Position numbers and translations under genes: made by a program. This document shows, one piece after another, positions 13,395 through 25,250 of a stretch of 64,000 bases of DNA. Location of the stretch: positions 62,001 through 126,000 of the forward strand of contig NZ_JAJONA010000001.1 of assembly GCF_024699985.1 (NCBI RefSeq), read 5' to 3'. A model generated the notes under the pieces. The model made no database searches, was not told the DNA's origin, and saw only the letters and a list, made by a program, of their open reading frames with translations. The stretch's first letter is position 1. Each line of letters starts with the position of its first letter. The stretch comes from Phenylobacterium sp. J367. Its GTDB lineage: Bacteria > Pseudomonadota > Alphaproteobacteria > Caulobacterales > Caulobacteraceae.

Positions 13395-13972
13395 GCGAAG
13401 CAACCCCCAACAAACCCGTAGAGGTGGATGTGGCGAAGTTGGTCGAGCGGCTTGAAGCTCGCCCGAAGGTTCACGCCGATTTGGTCGGCGGCATCACCTA
13501 CAACAGCCACGACGCGCAACTAGACCGCGACATCGCCAAGCTTGTCCGCTCGCTCTCCTCCCGCCTCTCAGAGGTAGAGGGAGAGAATGAGAGGCTTCGC
13601 CGCGCGCTGGACCGCTATCGCGAAGGCAGCATCGCAGCGTTCGAGGCCCTGTGCCCGACGTGCCGCGGTGACGCTGAATTGCCTGACTGGGCAAAGGAAC
13701 GCTCCGCCCTTACCGCCCAGAGAGAAGGTGGTTCATCCGTTGCCCAGATAGGCGGTAGCCCGGCTCAAGAGCCGGTCAAGTCCGATGGGCTCTGCAAGTC
13801 GGAAGGGGGCGCGTGGTCGGCCGTCCGGCTCTTCACGCAGCCGACGGCGAGCGGCGGTGGCGCTCACGTCATCGTCTCTGTTGAGCGGCTCGACGGGGCC
13901 GAGCGCGAACTCATCCGCGAGTTCGCCGACGTCTCCGACACCATTATTGATCACTGGGCGAGGCTCCCATGA
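13391..13972 (+). CDS. Hypothetical phage protein, 193 residues
   Basis: Starts at GTG 13391 in a GTGA overlap. Residues about 55-85 are a predicted coiled coil (VRSLSSRLSEVEGENERLRR). A CPTC pair follows at about residue 98. The segment FTAQREG/LTAQREGG near residue 113 recurs at the end of the product encoded at 14360-14841, showing a short shared sequence between the two genes. Function unknown. Confidence 0.55.
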   Translation: MSEATPNKPVEVDVAKLVERLEARPKVHADLVGGITYNSHDAQLDRDIAKLVRSLSSRLSEVEGENERLRRALDRYREGSIAAFEALCPTCRGDAELPDWAKERSALTAQREGGSSVAQIGGSPAQEPVKSDGLCKSEGGAWSAVRLFTQPTASGGGAHVIVSVERLDGAERELIREFADVSDTIIDHWARLP

Positions 13973-14367
13973 ACATCGCGGAAAAGCACGAATTGGAGTG
14001 TCTCCGGGCGCGGGTCGCTCAGCTCGACTATCCTTGCTCACCGCACTGCGAAGGCTATTTGCGGGAGTTGTCCTCGCGGAACGTTGCGGGGTTTCTATCC
14101 GAGCCTGACGATGCGTGGGCGGAGCGCTTCTGCGCGTATGTGAACTGGTCGCCCGACGGGCAAAACGTCTCGTTCAACGCTGACGGCCCCTTGGCGATTA
14201 GCTTCCGTCAGATGGCGAAGAACTACATCAAGGCCGCTCAGGAGGCGTGGGTTTCAACGCGCGTTGAAGCCGCCGCCCCTCCAGCGGAGGGCAGCGCCAG
14301 CAGTCCGAGCGAAGCGAGTGCCGGCAATTTTGCTCAAGATGAACTCAAGGCCTCCCCCAATGACTAG
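13969..14367 (+). CDS. Hypothetical phage protein, 132 residues
   Basis: Starts at ATG 13969 in an ATGA overlap. It has CSPHCEGYL near residue 20 and a WAERFCAYVNWSPDGQNVSF segment near residue 47. The C-terminus is low in complexity (ASSPSEAS). Not recognised. Its stop overlaps the start of the next locus. Confidence 0.55.
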   Translation: MNIAEKHELECLRARVAQLDYPCSPHCEGYLRELSSRNVAGFLSEPDDAWAERFCAYVNWSPDGQNVSFNADGPLAISFRQMAKNYIKAAQEAWVSTRVEAAAPPAEGSASSPSEASAGNFAQDELKASPND

Positions 14368-14841
14368 CCCCTTGATCTGGAAAGGCTGGAGGAGATCGCT
14401 CGGGCGGCTACTCCGGGGCCTTGGGAAGTTCAGGACGGCTGTTCGTGGCGTCGGATCGGGACGCAAGGACACAGCGGCAACGTGCTGTGCCCGACGAACC
14501 ACCCCTACGACCGGCACCCGGACCTGGGGGCTGGCCGCGGCGAAGACGTCATGGCGAATCTTCGCCACATCGCCACCTTCGACCCGCCCACCGTCCTTCG
14601 TCTGATCTCCCTCCTCAAGGAGCAAGAAGCAGAGATAGGAAGGCTGAGAGGCCAAGTCGGGGTCCAAGAGGCGTTGTGCGACAGCAACTATCTCGCCGGG
14701 CTGAAGCGGGGCTGGAACTACTGCGTCGCGGCCGACCACGCCGGTTACGCGGCCAGCATCAGGAGCCGAGAAGGCACGATCGCCGCGATCAGGGCCGCCC
14801 GCTCCGCCTTTACCGCCCAGAGAGAAGGTGGGGAGGGCTGA
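14360..14841 (+). pseudogene. Ead/Ea22-like phage protein with suspected frameshift
   Basis: ATG 14360 opens MTSPL, then the frame must shift by one base to continue as DLERLEEIARAATPGPWEVQ, the typical N-terminus of Ea22/Ead-like phage proteins. The shift falls in a run of four C (14368-14371); five C would restore one frame to the stop at 14841. The locus length is two more than a multiple of three, as expected for one lost base. The C-terminal part has a coiled coil (LLKEQEAEIGRLRGQVGVQE). The damage may be a sequence error, since similar single-base indels are frequent across the window. Confidence 0.6.
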
Positions 14842-14842
14842 G

Positions 14843-15067
14843 ATGGTGGAGACCTACCCAGCTTGGATTTGCTGCGATTGCGGCGAACAGTGCGGTTCGC
14901 GCATCCCGAAGCTTGCGACCTACCACGAAGGCGAGTGCGGCTGGTGCGGGGCCGAAGGCGTCCCTGTCACCGAGCCTCGCGACTTCGGCTATCCGCCAGC
15001 GCCCGGCCTTCCCGTCACGCGCGTCCCCTCCTCCCCGCCCCCCAGCACGAATGGGGGTGGAGGATGA
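14843..15067 (+). CDS. Small Cys-rich phage protein, 74 residues
   Basis: ATG 14843 follows GGGAGGG. The product contains CCDCGEQC near residue 9 and CGWCG near residue 32, a two-pair zinc-ribbon pattern, and then a proline-rich tail. It is not recognised beyond a probable zinc knuckle. Confidence 0.6.
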   Translation: MVETYPAWICCDCGEQCGSRIPKLATYHEGECGWCGAEGVPVTEPRDFGYPPAPGLPVTRVPSSPPPSTNGGGG

Positions 15068-15201
15068 GACAACCTCCGACGCATTGCCTTCGGAGAAGGG
15101 AGGATTGCCGTATCCCGGAACACCGGGCGCCACCGATGCGGCGGGAGGGACCTACAGCCTCCCGCGCGGCGACGCCTTGCCTCCATCGAGGCCGCACATG
15201 A
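15064..15201 (+). CDS. Doubtful small frame, 45 residues
   Basis: The frame has four-base ATGA overlaps at both ends, with the Cys-rich gene and the excisionase-like gene. The product is basic and rich in cysteine and arginine with no family resemblance. An alternative is that the excisionase frame starts further upstream at ATG 15051. Confidence 0.3.
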   Translation: MRQPPTHCLRRREDCRIPEHRAPPMRREGPTASRAATPCLHRGRT

Positions 15202-15503
15202 GTGGGGTCGCCACCCTTTCGCGCCTGGAGGCGTCCCGCTATCTCGGCGTGTCGCTGGCGACGCTTGATCGCCTGCGGGCCTGTGGCGCCATCCCGGCTA
15301 GCCAGGTGAGCCCTCGGCTGGTCAAGTACCGGCGCGAAGACCTGGATACCTACCTGATCGAATGCCGGACTACAGCCTCACCAAGATCGGAAACTCGCCC
15401 AACTGGTACATCCAGTGGTTCGAGGACGGACATTCGCGACGCGCTTCAACTCGCACGGCAGATCGCGGCGCGGCAGAACAAGTCCTTGCGGCGTTCCGCC
15501 TAG
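15198..15503 (+). CDS. Excisionase-type MerR-like DNA-binding protein
   Basis: A protein with a clear excisionase/AlpA-type winged helix-turn-helix at residues 4-55: TLSRLEASRYLGVSLATLDR, then PRLVKYRREDLDTYL. Such proteins bend DNA near attachment sites and set the direction of integrase. The frame runs on for 142 bases inside the integrase gene; the part after LIECR is basic and serine-rich and probably of no function. A stop codon may have been lost, or one base is wrong. Its position right before the integrase fits an int-xis pair. Confidence 0.65.
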   Translation: MSGVATLSRLEASRYLGVSLATLDRLRACGAIPASQVSPRLVKYRREDLDTYLIECRTTASPRSETRPTGTSSGSRTDIRDALQLARQIAARQNKSLRRSA

Positions 15504-16378
15504 TCCGCGCCGACAAGCCCCTATCGGATCTGACCGTTGGGCAGGCGCTGGACTGGTACTGGGACAGCCACGCCAAGAACACCATGCGACCGTCGAACGC
15601 CGAACTCGGCATCCGGTATCTGCGCCCCTACCTCGGCGCGCTCCTCGTCTCTGAACTCACCCTCGCCAAGCAACAAGCCTTCGTGGAGGCCCGGCGCAAA
15701 GACGGCGCGGGCGAGGAGTCGATCCGCCGGGACCTGTCCGTCCTCTCCGCCGCGCTTCGCCGAGCCGAGAAGTTCAATCGGATCGACCGCGCGCCGCCTG
15801 CGCTATCCCTGAGCCCCGCCCCGCCGCGCGAGCGCTGGCTGACGCGGGCCGAGGTCGCCAAGCTGTTCCGCCAGATGCGTAAGCGCCACCGCGGCAAGCG
15901 GCACGCCCACGTCCTGCTGTTCACCCGGCTGGCGCTCTACACCAGCGCCCGAACCGGCGCGATCCTGGACCTGACGTGGGACCGGGTGGACTTCGAAGCC
16001 GGGCGGATCGACTTCCACAAGCCGGGCCGAAAGCTGACCAGGAAGCGCCGGACGGTCACGCCCATGACCCCGCAGATACGGCGGATGCTGATGCACGCCC
16101 ACAAGCACAGGCGGTCGGACTTTGTGGTGAGCTGGGCAGGCAAGGGGGTCGATCGCGTGGCGAAGGCGGTCATCGCGCACGCCGAGAAGGCAGGGCTGGA
16201 GGACGTCAGCCCCCACGTCCTGCGCCACACCTTCGCGACCTGGGGCGCGCGGAAGGGCGTGCCGATTTGGCTTCTCGGGAAGGCGCTGGGACAGACCGTG
16301 GCGTCCACAACCGAGCGATACGCCAAGCACCAGCCGGAGGATTTGGCGCGTGTTCTCGACGCAGTACGGCGCAAGTAG
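15362..16378 (+). CDS. Tyrosine integrase
   Basis: A 338-residue phage-type tyrosine recombinase. The N-terminal arm (residues 1-45) reads IGNSPNWYIQWFEDG. A SAM-like core-binding domain lies at about 55-140, and the catalytic domain at about 165-335. Catalytic residues seen: Arg197 (TSARTGA), His285 and Arg288 (HVLRHTFATW), and the nucleophile Tyr320 (TTERYAKH). The gene is at the very end of the element, as expected for an integrase next to its attachment site. The start at 15362 lies inside the excisionase-like gene. Confidence 0.93.
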   Translation: MPDYSLTKIGNSPNWYIQWFEDGHSRRASTRTADRGAAEQVLAAFRLVRADKPLSDLTVGQALDWYWDSHAKNTMRPSNAELGIRYLRPYLGALLVSELTLAKQQAFVEARRKDGAGEESIRRDLSVLSAALRRAEKFNRIDRAPPALSLSPAPPRERWLTRAEVAKLFRQMRKRHRGKRHAHVLLFTRLALYTSARTGAILDLTWDRVDFEAGRIDFHKPGRKLTRKRRTVTPMTPQIRRMLMHAHKHRRSDFVVSWAGKGVDRVAKAVIAHAEKAGLEDVSPHVLRHTFATWGARKGVPIWLLGKALGQTVASTTERYAKHQPEDLARVLDAVRRK

Positions 16379-16399
16379 GCGCAAGCGGAGACTATCGAG

Positions 16400-17139
16400 T
16401 TGCGAAAAGTTGTTACCACAGTTGGACTTGACGCCGATGACACCTTATGGCACAACGAGACGATCTTCCGCCTGACCCAGGACCGGTTCAAGGCGCTGAT
16501 GGCCGACCACGCCGATCCCGAGGTGCTGGAGGCCCGGCTGGCCGAGATCGAGAAGCGGAACCTCAGGCTCTACGGCTATGGGGGTGAAGGGCTTCACCCT
16601 CTCCTGCCTGGAGACGGTGATGGAGAGCCAACAACGAGCCGCGGGAGGATCTCGCCGACTACGCCACGGATGACACGACCGCGGCCGTGGCGGCGAGCGC
16701 CGTGCATCCTGCTGCCGGCGGCAAAGTGATGAGCGGCCCGGAGTCGGGCCCGGCCTCTACGGAGGCTCTGGCCGGCTTCGGAGGCTGGGCTGCGGATGGC
16801 GCGTACCAAGGGCGACCTGCTGCACCAGGAGCAGAAGCTGGCGGCCTCGGGGCTGGGCGACCTGTTCGCGGCGGTGGAGATCGTCTCGAGAAGGACGCGC
16901 CCGGACCTACGAGCGGGTGTTCGCCCGCCACGGCACGGGCGCCGGGGAGGCGGTGATGTGCGGCAAATCCATGCGCTCCGACATCCTGCCGGCGCTGGAG
17001 GGCGGGGCCTTCGCCGCCCACGCCCCTACCTGCTCACCTGGGCCCACGAGACTGCGCCGGCGGGACCGGACCCCCGGGTCCCGGGAGGCTGGCCTCGATC
17101 CGCGAGCTGCCGGGCTGGATCGCTTCGCTGGGCGAATAA
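16400..17139 (+). pseudogene. HAD-family hydrolase, broken by several frameshifts
   Basis: Starting just after the integrase, the sequence encodes all parts of a HAD hydrolase of about 240 residues in shifting frames: VGLDADDTLWHNETIFRLTQ (catalytic DxD motif) from 16430; VKGFTLS-LETVME after an extra G near 16580-16584; TKGDLLHQEQKLAASGL near 16803; YERVFARHGTGAGEA then SMRSDILPALEGGAF near 16905-17010; and LASIRELPGWIASLGE ending at the stop 17137-17139. At least three or four indels are needed. This may be a real pseudogene, since the phage end abuts its first codons, or a heavily error-laden copy; its indel density is greater than in any other gene here. Confidence 0.75.
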
Positions 17140-17185
17140 CACCGTCCACGAACCACACGGACGAGGATGGCGGCAAGCGCGGAGC

Positions 17186-17563
17186 CTAGAGCTTGCCGCC
17201 TCGTGAGAGACATCCAGACGGACGAGCCGCCCCTCACTGTCGCCGAGCCACCCGACATGCACGAGATTGGTCCGGAAGGCCGTCCCGTATTCCAGCCCGG
17301 CGCTGCCATTGATCGCATAGGGCGCGTCGGGGGTGATGCGGCGCTCCGTCCTTAAGCCCTGGCTTAGCTGTTCCCGCCCAGGCCGGCCTCGGGGCCACCC
17401 GATACGGAAAGCGCTGCAGGATGCGCTGGCGGATGACCGCTCCGCTGTCCGGAACGCCCTGCAGGCTCCCGAACAGCTCCACGGGCGGGAGGCTGGTCGG
17501 AGGGCCGCAGGCGGCAAGAACCAGAGCGGCGACCGCCGGTGCGAGGTGCTTATGTCCCGACAC
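17186..17563 (-). pseudogene. Small lipoprotein with suspected frameshift
   Basis: GTG 17563 follows AAGGAGG. The product begins MSGHKHLAPAVAALVLAAC, a lipoprotein signal with an LAAC lipobox, then ELFGSLQGVPDSGAVIRQRI. The frame must shift near 17395-17405 to continue as GREQLSQGLRTERRITPDAP and AFRTNLVHVGWLGDSEGRL, which looks like genuine protein. The true C-terminus is uncertain; the nearest stop is at 17186-17188, but a second shift would be needed to reach it. Function unknown. Confidence 0.55.
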
Positions 17564-17578
17564 CGGCGGCCTCCTTAG

Positions 17579-20500
17579 CTAGAGCGAGTCCAGGCTCGCC
17601 CGGACGCCCAGGTAGAAGAACCGGCCGAGCGGGCTCACCGGATAGATGTAGTCGCTGGGTTCCGGCTTCTGGTCGCCAACGTTGTTGATCCCGCCATAGA
17701 CGTTGAAGCCGTCGCGGACCTCGTAGCGGACCTGCACGTCGTGGGTCATGCGGGCGTCGTACTTGAAGTAGGCCGGATCGATGTAGTCGGGCTCGTTGTC
17801 GAGGGTGCGCTGCGGATAGCGCAGGGTCTCGTCGAAGTAGTTGAGGCCGTAGTTCACCGAGAGCTGCTTCCACTGCCAGGTGACGTCGAGGTTCACCTGC
17901 CACTTCGGCGCCTCGCGCTCGCCCAGGTCGTCGTCCGGCTCGGCCCCGGAGGTCTCCACGAAGACCAGCTTCTCGAGCCGGTTGCCGATCAGGTTGAACT
18001 GCAGCGTGCCGACGTCGCGCTGCACCCCGAAGTCGGCGGGGTCGAGCAGGTAGCGCACGGTGAAGTCGTAGCCCGCGGTCTCGTAGCGGGCGATGTTGCC
18101 CGGCACCTGCTGGAAGGAGGTGATCCGGCCCGGGTTGAAGCCGCCGGCGGTCCGGGTGACCAGGTCGCAGAAGGTGTTCGGCTGGGGCAGGTCGTAGCAG
18201 TTGTTGACGATGGTCTGGGACGTGTAGCTCTGGATCGCGTCGTTGATCTCGATGTCGTAGTAGTCCACCGAGATCGACAGGCCGGGGATGAACCGGGGCG
18301 TGAGGACGCCGCCGATGGTCCAGGTGTCGGCCTTCTCGGGCTTCAGGTCGGGATTGCCCGAGATGAAGCCGGCCACCGCCTCCGAGCTGTTGTTGATGAA
18401 GCTGCTAGGGTCGGTGACGCCGAGCGCGGTGAGCGCGGCGGCGCAGTTCTGGCGGCGCAGCGAAGGGTTCTCGCCCAGGCCCAGGTTCTCCGCCGAGCAG
18501 GGGTCGGCGAAGGTCCCGAAGGTCTGCACATTGGCCTGGAACAGGTTGACGATGTTGGGCGCGCGCACGGCGCGGGCCTTGGTGGCGCGGAACATCAGGT
18601 CCTGCACCGGCCGCCACTGGCCGCCGAGGTTCCAGGTGCTGGTCCCGCCGCTGGTGGAATAGTCCGAATAGCGGAAGGCGCCGCGCGCGGTCAGCTCCTG
18701 GGCGAACGGCATGTCCCTGAGCAGCGGGACGGAGACCTCGGTGAAGGCCTCCTTCACGTCGAAGTGGCCCTTGGTGCGCACGCCGCGGCCGAGGCCGGAG
18801 ATCGGGTACTCCAGGTCCTCGCCGAGGACTTCGAGGTCCGACGGCTTGAAGTCGCTGCCCTCGCGCCGGTACTCGGCGCCGACCACGAAGGCGATCGGCC
18901 CGGCCGGCAGGGAGAACCAGTCGGTCGTGTCGCCGCTGATGAAGGCGTTGACCACGTGCTGGTCGATCTTCGAGCGCTGGGTCCCGGAGCCGTTCACCCA
19001 GGCGATGGCCTCGGGGCTGGCGGCACCCTCGCCGAAGATGTTCAGCGGCACGCAGCCGGAGTTGGCGCCCGGCGTGAAGGTCGCCCCAAAGGCCTCCTCG
19101 GGGAAGCCGAACTGGCCGAACACGTCGCCGATCGGCACCGCGCCGGCGTCGAGGTTCGAGCGGCAGACCGGACGGCCGGTGGCCGGGTCGACGACCACGT
19201 CGGTGGCCGCGTAGTAGCGGTCGTTCAGGCGGACGTTGTAGGCGAACAGGTCCTGCCGGGCCTCGCCGTACACATAGGAGGCCTCGTAGTGCAGGTTGGG
19301 CGAGAGATCGCCCTCGATGCCGCCGACGATGCGGAACACCTCGCGCTCGATGTCGTAGCTCTGGGTGCCGAGGTCGAAGTTGTCGCGCGCCACCAGCACG
19401 CCGGTCGGCAGGCCGAAGTCGGCGGCGCCTTCCGGGGTCGCCAGCCCGCCTTCGGTGCGGGCGTCGGCCAGGACGTTGGCCGGGATGAACGGGTTCTCGT
19501 CGGAGACGAACAGGCCGTAGTCGTAGCTCGGCTGGGCCGAGAAGCCGGTCTCGCTCTTGTTGTACTTCAGCTCGCCGAACAGGCGGTGATTGTCGGCCAG
19601 GTCGTAGCCGAGGTTAAGGCTGGCGGTCATCCGCTCGAGCCCCGGCAGCAGGTCGTCGTTGTACTCGTCGAGCAGGGTGCCCGAACCGCCGATCATGAAG
19701 AAGCCGCCGGCGTATTCGCCGTTCACGAACGGCTGGCCGTTGCCGAGGAAGCTGACGCCGGCGATGGACTCGGCGGTGTAGAAGTTGGTGTAGATCGAGC
19801 CCGCCCGCGACGTGTCGATGTAGCGGACATTGCTGGCCAGGATGTTGTCCGGGATGTTCGGATCGTCGAGGTCGGCGTCGAAGGTGCCGGGGTCGTCCGG
19901 GTTGCTGATGACGATCCGGCGCTGGCCGACGCGGGTATATTTGCGGTCGTTGATCTTCAGGGCCTCGTCGTTCGCCCATTCGACGCCCAGCGTGATGTTG
20001 CCGCGGCCGCCGGAGAAGTTCTGGCCGACCAGGGCGCTGACGAACTGGCTCTCGCCGCCGCCGGCGTCGGAGACGCCGCCCTGGGCGCGGAAGTCGACGC
20101 CCTCGAACTTCTTCTTGAGGATGAAGTTGACCACGCCCGAGACGCCGTCGGCGCCATAGACCGCCGAGGCGCCGCCGGTGAGGATCTCAACCCGCTCGAT
20201 CAGGGCCACGGGGATGGCGTTGATGTCGACGCCGGCCGTGCCGGGATCGCTGGAGACGTGGCGGCGGCCGTCGACCAGGACGAGGGTCCGGTCTGTGCCG
20301 AGGTTGCGCAGGTTCAGCAGGCTGAGGCCCGCCTGCGACGGCGTGCTGGTGTCGGCGCCGTCGGAGAGGTCCTGCGAGGCGGTCAGGGCCGGGATGTCGG
20401 TCAGGTACTCGGTGACATTGGTGACGCCGGAGCGCTCCAGGTTGTCCGCCCCCAGGGTGGTGACGGGGTTCACCGCCACATAGTCCTCGACCCGAAGACG

Positions 20501-20638
20501 GCTGCCGGTGACGACCAGTTCGTCGACGTCCACGGCCCCTTCCTGGGCATGCGCGAGGCCGGGCGCGGCCGAAATGGAGGCCGCAAGGGCGGCAGTGGTC
20601 AGGAGGGTCGAGCAAAGAAGCCGGGAACGGCAGAACAT
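17579..20638 (-). CDS. TonB-dependent outer-membrane receptor
   Basis: A 1019-residue receptor with an N-terminal signal peptide (cleavage after AHA near residue 31), a plug domain at about residues 36-170 (DVDELVVTGSRLRVEDYV, GGASAVYGADGVSGVVNFIL) and a beta-barrel ending in the aromatic GRFFYLGVRASLDSL. It would take up a scarce substrate across the outer membrane using TonB energy. The family (many TonB receptors in Caulobacterales) often transports oligosaccharides, and no iron or B12 signature is seen, so the substrate is unknown. The gene is intact over three kilobases. The neighbours (cupin, lipoprotein) give no transport clue. Confidence 0.92.
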   Translation of the reverse strand: MFCRSRLLCSTLLTTAALAASISAAPGLAHAQEGAVDVDELVVTGSRLRVEDYVAVNPVTTLGADNLERSGVTNVTEYLTDIPALTASQDLSDGADTSTPSQAGLSLLNLRNLGTDRTLVLVDGRRHVSSDPGTAGVDINAIPVALIERVEILTGGASAVYGADGVSGVVNFILKKKFEGVDFRAQGGVSDAGGGESQFVSALVGQNFSGGRGNITLGVEWANDEALKINDRKYTRVGQRRIVISNPDDPGTFDADLDDPNIPDNILASNVRYIDTSRAGSIYTNFYTAESIAGVSFLGNGQPFVNGEYAGGFFMIGGSGTLLDEYNDDLLPGLERMTASLNLGYDLADNHRLFGELKYNKSETGFSAQPSYDYGLFVSDENPFIPANVLADARTEGGLATPEGAADFGLPTGVLVARDNFDLGTQSYDIEREVFRIVGGIEGDLSPNLHYEASYVYGEARQDLFAYNVRLNDRYYAATDVVVDPATGRPVCRSNLDAGAVPIGDVFGQFGFPEEAFGATFTPGANSGCVPLNIFGEGAASPEAIAWVNGSGTQRSKIDQHVVNAFISGDTTDWFSLPAGPIAFVVGAEYRREGSDFKPSDLEVLGEDLEYPISGLGRGVRTKGHFDVKEAFTEVSVPLLRDMPFAQELTARGAFRYSDYSTSGGTSTWNLGGQWRPVQDLMFRATKARAVRAPNIVNLFQANVQTFGTFADPCSAENLGLGENPSLRRQNCAAALTALGVTDPSSFINNSSEAVAGFISGNPDLKPEKADTWTIGGVLTPRFIPGLSISVDYYDIEINDAIQSYTSQTIVNNCYDLPQPNTFCDLVTRTAGGFNPGRITSFQQVPGNIARYETAGYDFTVRYLLDPADFGVQRDVGTLQFNLIGNRLEKLVFVETSGAEPDDDLGEREAPKWQVNLDVTWQWKQLSVNYGLNYFDETLRYPQRTLDNEPDYIDPAYFKYDARMTHDVQVRYEVRDGFNVYGGINNVGDQKPEPSDYIYPVSPLGRFFYLGVRASLDSL

Positions 20639-20775
20639 GGAACAGCCCCATCAAATGGCAGAAGGGCCGCGAGGTACGCGGACGTTACATATCTGCAGCA
20701 ATTGCTACGCAAGGCTGTAGCTTTCCCGTCACGCTCGACTACAGATTTACAGTCAGGCTTGCCTATTACTCGGGA

Positions 20776-21183
20776 TCAAGGCTTGCGAACGCTGTTCTGT
20801 ACCCCTGGAGGCGCCTGGTCGATGACCAGCATGCGCACGGGCTCGGCGCCGACGACGGCCGCCTCGTGCCACTGGTCGATGGCGTCGACGGCGAGCTGGC
20901 CGGCGCTGACCTCGGAGACCGTGCCGGTGACCAGGTTGGTCACCTTCAGCCGGCCGGAGACCACATAGGCGTAGCGGGGATAGGGATGTTTGTGCGGCGG
21001 GATCGCCCCGCCGGCCGGTACGACCGTCTCGGAGAAGGTCACTACGACCTGGCCCTGCGGCAGGGCGATCGGCTGGCCCGACAACGTCCGGTCGATCACC
21101 GAGATCGGACGCGAGGTGGCCGCGGGCTGGGCGAGCGTGGGGCCGGCGGCGAGCGCGGCGACGAGGATCAGGGCGGGCTTCAT
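20776..21183 (-). CDS. Secreted cupin-domain protein
   Basis: A 135-residue protein with a signal peptide (ALILVAALAAGPTLAQ). The cupin fold is visible: GAIPPHKHPYPRYAYVVSGR (first motif, with the histidine metal ligands) and AVDAIDQWHEAAVVGAEPVR (second motif, His in QWH). Such periplasmic single-domain cupins bind a metal, but the reaction is usually unknown. It lies upstream of the TonB receptor on the same strand with a 137-base gap, so co-transcription is possible but not evident. Confidence 0.85.
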   Translation of the reverse strand: MKPALILVAALAAGPTLAQPAATSRPISVIDRTLSGQPIALPQGQVVVTFSETVVPAGGAIPPHKHPYPRYAYVVSGRLKVTNLVTGTVSEVSAGQLAVDAIDQWHEAAVVGAEPVRMLVIDQAPPGVQNSVRKP

Positions 21184-21230
21184 GCCGGGACGATGGCCCA
21201 GCTTGGGCGAGGCGTCATCCTATCCGACAC

Positions 21231-21351
21231 CCGCTCATCCCCGCGAAAGCGGGGACCGAGGGGTTTTCGTTGTGGACGTCCCGCTGCCCAGCCCTGTCCG
21301 GTCGGCCCGAACAAAAAGAGCCTGGGTCCCCGCTCTCGCGGGGATGAGCGG
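21231..21351. repeat. Palindromic intergenic repeat, family A
   Basis: Two 27-base arms (21231-21257 and 21325-21351) are inverted copies with one mismatch. Each arm is itself a hairpin, CCCCGCGAAAGCGGGG on the left. The same core CCGCTCATCCC-SGCGAAAGCSGGGA recurs at 58423-58450. Such paired REP-like units are common in intergenic regions of GC-rich proteobacteria. It sits between the cupin gene start and the next gene and may act as a bidirectional transcription barrier. Confidence 0.85.
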
Positions 21352-21357
21352 TGAGTC

Positions 21358-21576
21358 TTAAGCCGCGGCCTTGACGCGGGGCTTGCGGGAGGCGGCGCGC
21401 TTGGCCTGGATGGCCTGCTGGCGGGCCGTACGGCGTTCCTCGGCGACCTCTTCCAGGCGCGGGAGGAGTTCGGCCGCGGCGGCCTGCTGCTTCTCGTCGC
21501 CCACCGACTGCAGGCGGCGCGCATTGGCAAGAAGGTTCATGACCTCCTCGTCGCTGAGGAGGGGGAAGCTTTTCAA
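21358..21576 (-). CDS. Conserved small protein, 72 residues
   Basis: A short, mostly helical protein beginning MKSFPLLSDEEVMNLLANAR and ending in a basic, alanine-rich tail (AASRKPRVKAAA). The start follows a GAGGAGG-like site. It lies upstream of carB on the opposite strand. The kind of sequence (short acidic helix pair, basic tail) is frequent in Caulobacterales, but I do not know its function. Confidence 0.6.
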   Translation of the reverse strand: MKSFPLLSDEEVMNLLANARRLQSVGDEKQQAAAAELLPRLEEVAEERRTARQQAIQAKRAASRKPRVKAAA

Positions 21577-21856
21577 TCAGGGACATCGGACGCTGGCTCT
21601 CCAACTGGAGGGCGGGCCGGGGAGGGCCCGCCGTCCCATCCAATACGGCTCAGCCGGGAAAAAGTTGCGCCGAATCAAGATGCTTTTGGTGGGCGGCCGT
21701 CTTCCGGGGAGGGTCATGGCCCCCCCTCCGGCGAGGCAGGGAGTCTCCCCGCTTGCGTATGGGGTCCCTCCCCTCTATGTGGGCGCCTTTAACCTGCAGT
21801 CCTGATCGGGATCGGCGCGCTTTCGCGGCGCGGCCGCCCTCGCGCGCGAAACGAAG

Positions 21857-25148
<3,292 letters not shown>

Positions 25149-25250
25149 CCTGCGGCCGCGCCTGGCCTGACAACGATCAAGGCGCGGTCCGGAGGCTCGT
25201 AGGAGGGTCGTGTCCGACGCTCACCTCCGAGCGCCGCCCGTAGCGAGGTC

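Larger units (their letters stand above)
1..16399. mobile_element. Right part of an integrated temperate prophage
   Basis: The block runs from the left edge to just after a tyrosine integrase. It shows the hallmarks of a temperate phage early region: an S24-type repressor flanked by two divergent operons, a Cro-like protein, replication genes, a recombinase, two HNH nucleases, an excisionase-like protein and an integrase as the last gene. Genes are short and overlap by 1-4 bases (ATGA or TGATG junctions). No capsid, tail or terminase genes are visible, so they must lie left of the window if the element is complete. The right boundary is inferred to lie between the integrase stop (16378) and the start of a HAD hydrolase reading frame (16400). 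No direct repeat could be matched because the left end is missing. Confidence 0.85.

Noticed and set aside
17741-20968. Open frame of over 1000 codons antisense to the TonB receptor
   Set aside because: It is a mirror of the high-GC receptor gene; its product is a low-complexity V, G, A, R, D and E mixture with no domain, while the opposite strand gives a complete receptor.
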